DNA of 13,122 nucleotides, taken from positions 1 through 13,122 of the forward strand of contig JAVKSM010000097.1 of assembly GCA_039583705.1 (NCBI GenBank), written 5' to 3'. Made by a program: the position numbers and the translations under genes. Source of the DNA: JAVKSM01 sp039583705 (GTDB taxonomy: Bacteria; Actinomycetota; Actinomycetes; Mycobacteriales; Pseudonocardiaceae). The notes under the pieces are model-generated. The model was given only the letters and a program-made list of their open reading frames with translations, did no database searches and was not told where the DNA came from. Shown here one piece after another: positions 5,984 to 12,453 of this stretch (positions are counted from its first letter, which is position 1; each line of letters begins with the position of its first letter).

Positions 5984-6607
5984 GTGAGCCTCGCCACCCA
6001 CGAGCGACGGACCCTGTGTGACCTGCTCGATGAGGTCGGGCCGGACGCTCCCACCCTCTGCGAGGGCTGGCTCACCCGGGATCTCGCCGCCCACCTCGTC
6101 ATCCGGGAGCGCCGGCCGGACGCCGCGCCGGGCATCTGGCTCCCCGGGCTGGGCCGCTGGACGAAGGTCGTCCAGGACCGCACCGCCCGGCGGCCCTTCC
6201 GCGAGCTCGTCGACGTGGTGCGTACCGGTCCGCCGACGTGGTCACCCTTCGCGCTGGCGCCGTTGGAGCCAGTGAGCCTCGTTGAGTACTTCGTCCACCA
6301 CGAGGACGTCCGCCGGGGCAGGGCCGGGTGGCAGCCGCGCCGGAGCCATCGGGAGCGGGAGGCCGCGCTCTGGCACCTCCTGGGCAGGGTGTCCCGGCTG
6401 GGCTACCGGCGCAGCCCGGTCGGCGTGGTCCTGCGCCGGCGCGGCGGTGAGCAGTGCGTCGCACGCCGCGGGCCACGCACGGTGACGGTCGTCGGTGAGC
6501 CGGGCGAGCTGCTGCTGCACGCTTTCGGACGCGAGGAGGTCATGGTGTCCTTCGAAGGCGAGCGGGCCGACATCGCGGCCGTCCGGAAGTCGCGCCGGGG
6601 TATCTAG
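5984..6607 (+). CDS. TIGR03085-type putative metal-binding protein (DinB/maleylpyruvate isomerase-like fold)
   Basis: A 207-residue protein of the actinobacterial TIGR03085 family, helical-bundle proteins related to DinB-like and mycothiol-dependent isomerases. Conserved segments are 'CEGWLTRDLAAHLVIRERRP' (26-45) with H37, and 'EYFVHHEDVRRGR' (101-113) with H105 and H106. These histidines are the likely metal ligands by analogy with DinB folds. 'GEPGELLLHAFGR' (171-183) near the C-terminus is also typical. No substrate or reaction is established for the family. The start is GTG 5984, three bases after the thyX stop, with GAGGGG just upstream inside the thyX end, so it is translated from the thyX transcript. 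The close link to thyX is structural; a functional link to thymidylate synthesis is not shown. Confidence 0.8.
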   Translation: MSLATHERRTLCDLLDEVGPDAPTLCEGWLTRDLAAHLVIRERRPDAAPGIWLPGLGRWTKVVQDRTARRPFRELVDVVRTGPPTWSPFALAPLEPVSLVEYFVHHEDVRRGRAGWQPRRSHREREAALWHLLGRVSRLGYRRSPVGVVLRRRGGEQCVARRGPRTVTVVGEPGELLLHAFGREEVMVSFEGERADIAAVRKSRRGI

Positions 6608-6744
6608 GGCGTGGGCGGCGCGCAGCAGGCAGAAGATCCACGGGATGGGCCCTGGTCCCGATGGAGTGGACCTCAAACGGCAGCGTCGGCGCGCGTGACC
6701 GGCCCGTCGACAGGCCCGTGAACACGAACTGGAGCCGTTGACCG
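6608..6744 (+). other. 137-bp intergenic gap before rnj
   Basis: No gene fits here. It contains a short direct repeat (GGCCCGT twice, 12-bp period, near 6702-6720) and no clear TANNNT/TTGACA pair or strong hairpin. A GGAG (6731-6734) serves the rnj start. It may hold an rnj promoter that I cannot recognise. Confidence 0.5.
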
Positions 6745-8469
6745 GTGAGCCGTTCTGAACCAGCACCGCCCGTTCCCCCGCCCGCCCGCCCCGAGCTGCC
6801 GAGCGCACCACCACCCGCGCTCGCCCAGGGTGGGCTGCGGGTGGTCGCCCTCGGTGGGATCGGGGAGATCGGCCGCAACATGACGGTGTTCGAGCACGCC
6901 GGGCGCCTGCTCGTGGTCGACTGCGGCGTGCTCTTCCCCGCCGAGGACGCGCCCGGCGTCGACCTCATCCTCCCCGACTTCCGGGCCATCGAGGACCGGC
7001 TCGACGACGTCGACGCGCTGGTGCTCACCCACGGCCACGAGGACCACGTCGGTGCGGTGCCCTTCTTGCTGCGAATGCGTCCGGACCTTCCGGTCGTCGG
7101 CTCCCGCTTCACCTGCGCGCTGCTGGCCGCGAAGTGTCGCGAGCACCGGCTCACCCCGCACATGCAGCAGGTCGCCGAGGGCCAGCGCAGCCGCCACGGG
7201 CCGTTCGACTGCGAGTTCTTCGCGGTGAACCACTCGATCCCGGACGCGCTCGCGGTGGCCGTGCGGACCCCGGCCGGTCTGGTGCTGCACACCGGTGACG
7301 TCAAGCTCGACCAGCTCCCGCTGGACGGTCGGCTCACCGATCTCGCCGGGTTCTCCCGGCTCGGCGACGAGGGCGTCGACCTGCTGCTGGTCGACTCCAC
7401 GAACGCGGAGGTCCCCGGGTTCGTCACCTCGGAGCGGTCCATCGGACCGGTGCTCGACGCTGTCTTCCGCGACTCCCCGCAGCGGATCATCGTCGCCTGC
7501 TTCGCCAGCCACGTGCACCGGGTACAGCAGGTGCTCGACGTCACCGCCGCCCACGGCCGCAGAGCCTGCCTGGTCGGACGCTCGATGCTGCGCAACATGG
7601 GCGTCGCGGCCGAGCTCGGGCTGCTCCGGGTGCCAGACGGGCTGCTCGTCGACCTGGACGAGGCGCTGGCGCTGCCCGACCGCGACGTGGTGCTGGTCTC
7701 CACGGGCTCGCAGGGCGAGCCGCTCTCGGCGCTGTCGCGGATGGCCCGCGGCGAGCACCGGCAGGTCAGCATCCGTTCCGGTGACACGGTCGTGCTGGCC
7801 TCCTCGCTGATCCCGGGCAACGAGACGGCGGTGTTCGGGGTGATCAACGGGCTGACCCGGATGGGCGCCTCGGTGGTGCACCAGGGCACCGCGCGGGTCC
7901 ATGTGTCCGGGCATGCACCGGCAGGTGAGCTGCTGTTCATCTACAACGCGGTGCGGCCCTCCAACGTCATGCCGGTGCACGGCGAGTGGCGCCACCTCGT
8001 CGCCAACGCCGAGCTCGCCGTGCAGACCGGCGTCCCGGCGGAGTCCGTGGTCATCGCCGAGGACGGCGTGGTCGTGGACCTCGTCGACGGGCGGGCGACC
8101 ATCGTCGGCCGGGTCGAGGTCGGCCACGTCTACGTCGACGGCCTTTCGGTGGGCGACGTGGGGGAGACCACCCTCACTGACCGGATCACGCTCGGCGAGG
8201 GTGGGTTCATCGCGATCACGGTGGCGGTGGAGGGGGCGACCGGTCGTGCGGTGGCGTCCCCGACCGTCTCCGGTCGCGGTTTCTCCGACGACCCGAAGGC
8301 GCTCGACGGCGTCGTCGCGTTGGTCGAGATGGAGCTGGCACACACCGAGGCGGAGGGCATCACGGACACCCACCGCATCGCGCAGGCCGTGCGCCGGGTG
8401 GTCGGCCGTTGGGTCTCCGACACCTACCGCCGCCGTCCCATGATCGTCCCCACGGTCATCCCCCTGTGA
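6745..8469 (+). CDS. rnj: Ribonuclease J (beta-CASP metallo-beta-lactamase RNase)
   Basis: RNase J is a cytoplasmic 5'-3' exonuclease and endonuclease that matures and degrades RNA. The 574-residue product has the metallo-beta-lactamase signature H96-x-H98-x-D100-H101 ('LTHGHEDHVGAVPF'). It also has a further His in 'FFAVNHSIPDALAV', 'LHTGDVKLD', the beta-CASP segments 'IIVACFASHVHRVQQVLD' and 'VGRSMLRNMGVA', and 'ARVHVSGHAPAGELL' with 'VMPVHGEWRHL' late in the core. The C-terminal domain ends in 'RRRPMIVPTVIPL', as in other actinobacterial RNase J. The Pro/Ala-rich first ~28 residues make it slightly longer than the mycobacterial protein (~558). GTG 6745 is chosen from GGAG 10 nt upstream and because the family core begins at residue ~30 ('LRVVALGGIGEIGRN'). 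A long minus-strand ORF across it is a shadow. Confidence 0.96.
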   Translation: MSRSEPAPPVPPPARPELPSAPPPALAQGGLRVVALGGIGEIGRNMTVFEHAGRLLVVDCGVLFPAEDAPGVDLILPDFRAIEDRLDDVDALVLTHGHEDHVGAVPFLLRMRPDLPVVGSRFTCALLAAKCREHRLTPHMQQVAEGQRSRHGPFDCEFFAVNHSIPDALAVAVRTPAGLVLHTGDVKLDQLPLDGRLTDLAGFSRLGDEGVDLLLVDSTNAEVPGFVTSERSIGPVLDAVFRDSPQRIIVACFASHVHRVQQVLDVTAAHGRRACLVGRSMLRNMGVAAELGLLRVPDGLLVDLDEALALPDRDVVLVSTGSQGEPLSALSRMARGEHRQVSIRSGDTVVLASSLIPGNETAVFGVINGLTRMGASVVHQGTARVHVSGHAPAGELLFIYNAVRPSNVMPVHGEWRHLVANAELAVQTGVPAESVVIAEDGVVVDLVDGRATIVGRVEVGHVYVDGLSVGDVGETTLTDRITLGEGGFIAITVAVEGATGRAVASPTVSGRGFSDDPKALDGVVALVEMELAHTEAEGITDTHRIAQAVRRVVGRWVSDTYRRRPMIVPTVIPL

Positions 8470-8498
8470 GTGTCGCGATCGGTGACGGGTGTGGCTGA

Positions 8499-8534
8499 CG
8501 TGACAGGCGAGGTGGGCGGGTTACGGTAACGGGC
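8499..8534 (+). promoter_or_regulatory. Probable leaderless promoter of ftsK (GTGACA-N16-TACGGT)
   Basis: GTGACA (8500-8505, 5/6 match to TTGACA) and TACGGT (8522-8527, TANNNT) are 16 bp apart. The hexamer ends 7 nt before the ATG, so the transcript would begin at the start codon. The -10 lies inside a near-perfect palindrome GTTAC-G-GTAAC (8520-8530), which may also be a binding site. No Shine-Dalgarno is present, consistent with leaderless initiation. Confidence 0.45.
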
Positions 8535-10994
8535 ATGGTGGGACGGACGGCGACTGCGCGAGCCCGGGCTGCCCGCGGAGGTCCCACCAGGCGGCGCGGA
8601 CCGGCCGCGGGAGCGGCCCGGCGATCCACTCGAACCCGGAAGCGGTCGGCACGGGCGCTGCGGGCCGGATGGAGGTTGCTCGCCCGCGGCGCGGGCAGCC
8701 TGGCTCGGACCGCGGGCCGGGCCCGAGAGCTCGATCCGACGCACCGTCGCGACGGCCTCGCGCTGGGCCTGCTCGCCATCGCGGTCGTCGCGGCGGCCGG
8801 CACGTGGTGGCAGGCCGGCGGCCCGATCGGCGGCTGGCTGGCCGTCGGGCTGCGCACAGTCATCGGCGCTGCCGCCCTGGCCCTGCCCGTCGCGCTCGCC
8901 GGGGTCGCCGTCCTGCTCATGCGGACCGAGCCGGCGCCGCAGCAGCGGCCCCGGATGGTGGTCGGCACGGTGCTGCTCGTCGTCGGCGGCCTGGGGCTGT
9001 GGCACCTGATCGCCGGCTCGCCGGCCACCGGCTCGGCGCGCCGGGCCGCGGCCGGTCTACTCGGCGCGGTCGTCGCCGGGCCCCTCGCCGACGGGGTGAC
9101 CGCCTGGGTCGCCGGCCCGGTGCTCGGGCTGGTCGCGGGATACGGGCTGCTCGTGCTCACCGGCACCCCGGTGCGCCAGGTCCCGGCCCGGCTGCGGACG
9201 TTGCTGCGGCGCCCAGCGCCGGATCCGGCGGCCGAGGCGGTGTCCGAGCCATCGCCGCAGACCGCCGCCGCAGCCGGGGACGCCGCAGCCGGGGACGTCG
9301 TAGCCAGGCAGCCCACCGTCGGGCTCCGCCGCCCGTCCCGCCGGCGGCAGGCGGCCGCCGACGAGCAGCCTGACCCCGTCGAACCCACCGAAACCAGCAC
9401 CGGGGCCACCCCGGAGGCGGTCGCGCCCGTCCCACCCCCTGCCCAGCCACTACAGCGGACGGCGGCCTTCGTCGCCGCGCAGCGCGACACCGAGGGCCAC
9501 TACCGGCTGCCGCCACCAGACCTGCTCACCGGTGGTCCGGCGCCCAGGACCAGGAGCCGGGCCAATACCGTGATGATCGAGGCCATCACCGGGGTCCTCG
9601 ACCAGTTCGCCGTCGACGCCCTGGTCACCGGCTGCACCCGGGGGCCGACCGTGACCCGCTACGAGGTCGAGCTGGGGCACGGCGTCAGGGTCGAGAAGAT
9701 CACCCAGTTGACCCGGAACATCGCCTACGCGGTGGCGACCGACAACGTGCGGCTGCTCGCCCCGATCCCCGGCAGGTCCGCCGTCGGCATCGAGGTGCCC
9801 AACACCGACCGCGAGATGGTCCGCCTCGGGGACGTGTTGCGCTCACCGACTGCGGGGGCCGCGACCCATCCCATGGTCATCGGCCTCGGCAAGGACATCG
9901 AAGGTCACTTCGTCACCGCGAACCTGGCCGACACGCCGCACCTGCTGGTGGCCGGCGCAACCGGCTCCGGCAAGTCCAGCTTCGTCAACTCGATGCTGGT
10001 CTCGGTGCTGTCCCGGGCCACCCCCGACGAGGTCCGCATGATCCTCATCGACCCGAAGATGGTGGAGCTGACCCCCTACGAGGGCATCCCGCACCTCATC
10101 ACGCCGATCATCACCCAGCCCAAGCCGGCGGCGGCCGCGCTGGCCTGGCTCGTCGACGAGATGGAGCAGCGCTACACCGACATGCAAGCCAGCCGGGTGC
10201 GCCACATCGACACATTCAATGCGAAGGTGCGCACCGGGGAGATCACGGCTCCGCTGGGCAGCGAACGCACGTACCGGCCCTACCCGTACATCCTCGCGAT
10301 CGTCGACGAGTTGGCCGACCTGATGATGACAGCGCCACGGGACGTCGAGGACGCGGTCGTGCGGATCACCCAGAAGGCTCGCGCGGCCGGTATCCACCTC
10401 GTCCTGGCCACCCAGCGGCCCAGCGTGGACGTCGTCACCGGCCTCATCAAGACCAACGTCCCGTCGCGGCTGGCATTCGCGACCAGCTCGCTCACCGACA
10501 GCCGGGTCATCCTCGACCAGCCCGGTGCGGAGAAGCTCATCGGGATGGGGGACGCGCTCTACCTGCCGATGGGCGTGTCCCGGCCGGTCCGGGTGCAGGG
10601 CGCGTTCGTCGGCGACGACGAGATCACCGCGATCGTCTCCCACTGCAAGGAGCAGGCCCGGCCCGAGTACACCGAGGGCGTCACCGCCGTCAGGTCCGGC
10701 GAGACGCGGGAGGTCGACCCGGACGTCGGCGACGATCTCGATGTCCTGCTCCAAGCCGCCGAGCTGGTCGTCAGCAGCCAGTTCGGCTCGACGTCCATGC
10801 TGCAGCGCAAGCTGCGGGTGGGTTTCGCCAAGGCGGGCCGGCTCATGGATCTGTTGGAGACCCGCGGCGTCGTCGGCCCTTCGGAGGGGTCCAAGGCCCG
10901 CGATGTGCTCGTCAAGCCCGACGAGCTTGACGGCCTGCTGTGGTCGATCCGCGGTGGCGGCGCCGGGGACGACGGACCGGAGGAGGCTAGCTAG
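8535..10994 (+). CDS. ftsK: FtsK/SpoIIIE-family DNA translocase
   Basis: An 819-residue septal DNA pump. The basic N-terminus is followed by four hydrophobic membrane segments between about residues 75 and 215 (for example 'GLALGLLAIAVVAAAGTW' and 'MVVGTVLLVVGGLGLW'). A low-complexity Ala/Pro/Glu linker (about 220-320) contains a 15-bp tandem repeat (9267-9297) encoding AAAGD twice. The motor has Walker A G474-A-T-G-S-G-K480-S481 and Walker B 'ILAIVDE' (586-592), with 'VLATQRPSVDVVTGLIKTN' following. Residues ~732-797 form the winged-helix gamma domain that reads polar KOPS-type sequences ('SMLQRKLRVGFAKAGRLMD'). It moves chromosome DNA across the closing septum and activates dimer resolution at dif. 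ATG 8535 is preferred from the leaderless promoter signature; it follows rnj by 65 bp. Its stop overlaps the convergent argA stop by 4 bp. Confidence 0.95.
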   Translation: MVGRTATARARAARGGPTRRRGPAAGAARRSTRTRKRSARALRAGWRLLARGAGSLARTAGRARELDPTHRRDGLALGLLAIAVVAAAGTWWQAGGPIGGWLAVGLRTVIGAAALALPVALAGVAVLLMRTEPAPQQRPRMVVGTVLLVVGGLGLWHLIAGSPATGSARRAAAGLLGAVVAGPLADGVTAWVAGPVLGLVAGYGLLVLTGTPVRQVPARLRTLLRRPAPDPAAEAVSEPSPQTAAAAGDAAAGDVVARQPTVGLRRPSRRRQAAADEQPDPVEPTETSTGATPEAVAPVPPPAQPLQRTAAFVAAQRDTEGHYRLPPPDLLTGGPAPRTRSRANTVMIEAITGVLDQFAVDALVTGCTRGPTVTRYEVELGHGVRVEKITQLTRNIAYAVATDNVRLLAPIPGRSAVGIEVPNTDREMVRLGDVLRSPTAGAATHPMVIGLGKDIEGHFVTANLADTPHLLVAGATGSGKSSFVNSMLVSVLSRATPDEVRMILIDPKMVELTPYEGIPHLITPIITQPKPAAAALAWLVDEMEQRYTDMQASRVRHIDTFNAKVRTGEITAPLGSERTYRPYPYILAIVDELADLMMTAPRDVEDAVVRITQKARAAGIHLVLATQRPSVDVVTGLIKTNVPSRLAFATSSLTDSRVILDQPGAEKLIGMGDALYLPMGVSRPVRVQGAFVGDDEITAIVSHCKEQARPEYTEGVTAVRSGETREVDPDVGDDLDVLLQAAELVVSSQFGSTSMLQRKLRVGFAKAGRLMDLLETRGVVGPSEGSKARDVLVKPDELDGLLWSIRGGGAGDDGPEEAS

Positions 10995-11497
10995 AGCTCC
11001 AGCAGCATCCGGGTGTTGCCCAAGATGTTGGGCTTGGCGTATGGCAGGTCGAGGAACTCCGCCACGCCCTCGTCGGCGGAGCGCCGTATCTCCTCGTAGA
11101 CGTCCGATGGCACCGGAGTGCCCTGGATCTCGGTGAAGCCGTGAGCGGCGAAGAAAGCGGTTTCGAAGGTGAGCACGAAGATCCGGCGCAGGCCCAGCTC
11201 CTTTGCCTGCTCGACGAGCTGGGCGACCAGCGCATGCCCGACGCCCCGGCCGCGCACCGACGGGGCGACGGCGACCGTTCGGATCTCGGCCAGGTCCTCC
11301 CACAGCACATGCAGCGCACCGCAACCGACCACGTGCCGGGCAGCGCAGGCGACCCAGAACTCCTGCACGTCCTCGTAGAGGGTGACCAGCTCCTTGGCCA
11401 GGAGGATGTTAGCGGCGGCGAACGGGTCGACCAGTGCCTTGATGTCCCGCACGTCGCTGGTCCGGGCACGGCGCACCACCACCGGCTCGGCTGCCAC
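10991..11497 (-). CDS. argA: Amino-acid N-acetyltransferase (N-acetylglutamate synthase, GNAT type)
   Basis: This short GNAT-type N-acetylglutamate synthase makes the first intermediate of arginine synthesis from glutamate and acetyl-CoA. The 168-residue product closely resembles the M. tuberculosis ArgA (Rv2747) pattern: 'VVRRARTSDV' (7-16), 'LVTLYEDVQEFWVA' (37-50), 'VVGCGALHVLW' (56-66), 'EIRTVAVAP' (71-79), the acetyl-CoA loop R82-G-R-G-V-G87, 'FVLTFETAFFAAHGFTEI' (107-124) and the C-terminal 'KPNILGNTRMLLEL'. It has no amino-acid-kinase domain, unlike E. coli ArgA. The position between ftsK and pgsA on the opposite strand is the same as in mycobacteria, strengthening the call. GTG 11497 is chosen because TACGCT (TANNNT) sits exactly 7 nt before it and the family starts there. 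It converges on ftsK, the stop codons sharing CTAG. Confidence 0.92.
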   Translation of the reverse strand: MAAEPVVVRRARTSDVRDIKALVDPFAAANILLAKELVTLYEDVQEFWVACAARHVVGCGALHVLWEDLAEIRTVAVAPSVRGRGVGHALVAQLVEQAKELGLRRIFVLTFETAFFAAHGFTEIQGTPVPSDVYEEIRRSADEGVAEFLDLPYAKPNILGNTRMLLEL

Positions 11498-11504
11498 GCG
11501 GCAC

Positions 11505-11510
11505 AGCGTA
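11505..11510 (-). promoter_or_regulatory. Probable -10 (TACGCT) of leaderless argA promoter
   Basis: Minus-strand TACGCT ends 7 nt before the GTG at 11497, so transcription would begin at the start codon. No TTGACA-like box is seen at the right distance. It faces a plus-strand TACCCT (11529-11534) 18 bp away, so the two divergent promoters must share their upstream DNA. Confidence 0.45.
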
Positions 11511-11528
11511 GGCGAGCCGGCTGCCGGA

Positions 11529-11534
11529 TACCCT
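11529..11534 (+). promoter_or_regulatory. Possible -10 (TACCCT) driving the small ORF and pgsA
   Basis: TACCCT fits TANNNT and ends 6 nt before an in-frame GTG at 11541. It would start a transcript covering the small ORF and pgsA. No good -35 is present; the call rests on the hexamer and its spacing. Confidence 0.35.
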
Positions 11535-11540
11535 GGCTGT

Positions 11541-11753
11541 GTGCACAGCCCGCCCGCTCCCCGCCGTGCGGTGCTGGTCACCCCCGGCTGCGCCCGCCAC
11601 GCTTCCTTCGGCTGCGCCCGCCACGCTTCCCCGGCGAGCCGGCGGAGGGCTTGGCGGAGCTGGAGACGTTCCTCCTCGTGGCCCCGACTGGACGTGGTCG
11701 GCGTGGATCTGGTCCTCACCGCTCGGGAGGTCCTGCCGCGGGAGCGGTGGTGA
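11541..11753 (+). CDS. Possible small ORF overlapping the pgsA start, perhaps frameshifted; not recognised
   Basis: A 70-codon frame runs from GTG 11541 to a TGA at 11751-11753 that overlaps the pgsA GTG (GTGA), which would couple the two. The beginning ('APRRAVLVTPG') and the end ('LDVVGVDLVLTAREVLPRERW', split) look like real protein with G/C third positions. The middle (about 11631-11687) is Arg/Trp-rich in this frame. Over that middle part another plus frame reads 'GEPAEGLAELETFL', with G or C in every third position, so a one-base insertion near 11685 and a compensating change earlier are plausible. A 22-bp direct repeat lies inside. It may be a decayed or wrongly framed small gene, or only a leader to pgsA. 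No family is recognised. Confidence 0.3.
   Translation: MHSPPAPRRAVLVTPGCARHASFGCARHASPASRRRAWRSWRRSSSWPRLDVVGVDLVLTAREVLPRERW
11585..11630. repeat. Tandem 22-bp direct repeat (24-bp period)
   Basis: Two identical 22-bp copies (11585-11606 and 11609-11630) starting CGGCTGCGCCCGCC are separated by TT. The 24-bp period keeps the reading frame, so it adds eight residues to any ORF through it. It is probably a slippage duplication. Confidence 0.8.
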
Positions 11754-12352
11754 GCCCTCCGGGGAGGCAGGCGCCCGGCCGCGTCCCGCTGTGCAACGTC
11801 GCCAACGCCCTGACCGTCACCCGGCTGCTGCTCGTCCCGGTATTCGTCGCCGCGCTGTTCGCCGACGGCGGCCACGAGGCGGCCTGGCGGCTGGTGGCGA
11901 CCGGCGTCTTCACGCTGGCCTCGGTGACCGACCGCTTCGACGGAGACCTTGCCCGGCGCCGCGGGCTGGTCACCGATTTCGGCACGATCGCCGACCCGAT
12001 CGCGGACAAGGCGCTCATCGGAGCGGCCCTGGTCGGCCTCGCCGTGCTGCACGAGCTGGCGTGGTGGATCACCGGAGCGATCGGGGTGCGGGAGGTGGGC
12101 GTGACGCTGCTGCGGTTCTGGGTGATCCGACACAAGGTGATCCCTGCCAGCCGGGGTGGCAAGGTCAAGACCTTGGTCCAGGCGGTGGCGATCGGGCTCT
12201 ACGTCTTTCCGCTGCCGAGCGCCGCCGGTCCCGTCGAGGCGGCCACGATGGGCCTGGCCGTCGCGCTCACCGTCGTCACCGGCGCGGACTACGTGGTTCG
12301 TGCGGTGCGGCTTCGGTCCCGCGCCCGTCGGGCCGTCGCGAGGGCGCCGTGA
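11750..12352 (+). CDS. pgsA: CDP-alcohol phosphatidyltransferase, PgsA-like (phosphatidylglycerophosphate synthase family)
   Basis: A 200-residue integral membrane enzyme of the CDP-alcohol phosphatidyltransferase family. It joins a CDP-activated lipid to an alcohol; for PgsA that is CDP-diacylglycerol plus glycerol-3-phosphate, giving phosphatidylglycerophosphate. The full signature DxxDGxxARx8GxxxDxxxD is present: D61, D64, G65, A68, R69, G78, D82, D86. Several hydrophobic helices flank it ('RLLLVPVFVAALF', 'ALIGAALVGLAVL', 'AVAIGLYVFPLPS'), and 'NVANALTVTR' (16-25) is the amphipathic helix typical of the N-terminus. Two tandem GTGs (11747, 11750) are in frame; 11750 is favoured by GGGAG (11740-11744) 5 nt before it. 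Other actinobacterial family members make other phospholipids, so PgsA is favoured by position (the same place as pgsA3 of M. tuberculosis) but not proved. It is followed by clgR after 101 bp; cinA is not present between them. Confidence 0.88.
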   Translation: MSPPGRQAPGRVPLCNVANALTVTRLLLVPVFVAALFADGGHEAAWRLVATGVFTLASVTDRFDGDLARRRGLVTDFGTIADPIADKALIGAALVGLAVLHELAWWITGAIGVREVGVTLLRFWVIRHKVIPASRGGKVKTLVQAVAIGLYVFPLPSAAGPVEAATMGLAVALTVVTGADYVVRAVRLRSRARRAVARAP

Positions 12353-12391
12353 GCGAGTCCATGGAGCATCGGTTGAGCAGGTGGTGGTCCC

Positions 12392-12409
12392 GACGCGCAG
12401 GATCGCGTC
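12392..12409. promoter_or_regulatory. Inverted repeat GACGCG-N6-CGCGTC upstream of clgR
   Basis: A perfect 6-bp inverted repeat with a 6-bp spacer sits about 45 bp before the clgR ATG and would cover the -35 region of the TACATT promoter. It does not match the reported ClgR box (CGC-N5-GCG type) exactly. It may be an operator for clgR or for another regulator; the link is positional only. Confidence 0.4.
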
Positions 12410-12424
12410 TCACCTGGCACGGTA

Positions 12425-12430
12425 TACATT
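12425..12430 (+). promoter_or_regulatory. Probable -10 (TACATT) of clgR promoter
   Basis: TACATT in an A/T-rich patch (TATACATT) stands out in the 73% GC context. It would start a transcript about 7 nt downstream (near 12437), leaving a short leader that contains the GGAGGAGG Shine-Dalgarno. No good -35 is seen; the inverted repeat 12392-12409 lies where it would be, suggesting activator or repressor control. Confidence 0.5.
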
Positions 12431-12453
12431 GGGTGGGTCGGAGGAGGTATGGG

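Noticed and set aside
5087..6094. 335-codon minus-strand frame across thyX
   Set aside because: Gly/Asp/His/Leu-rich shadow of the thyX frame with no motif.
6673..8373. Long minus-strand frame (566 aa) opposite rnj
   Set aside because: It is the His/Asp/Arg-rich mirror of the RNase J codons, a normal effect of high GC; the rnj frame has all family motifs.
9843..11324. Long minus-strand frame (493 aa) opposite ftsK and argA
   Set aside because: It crosses two well-supported genes and has no family-like segments; a shadow.
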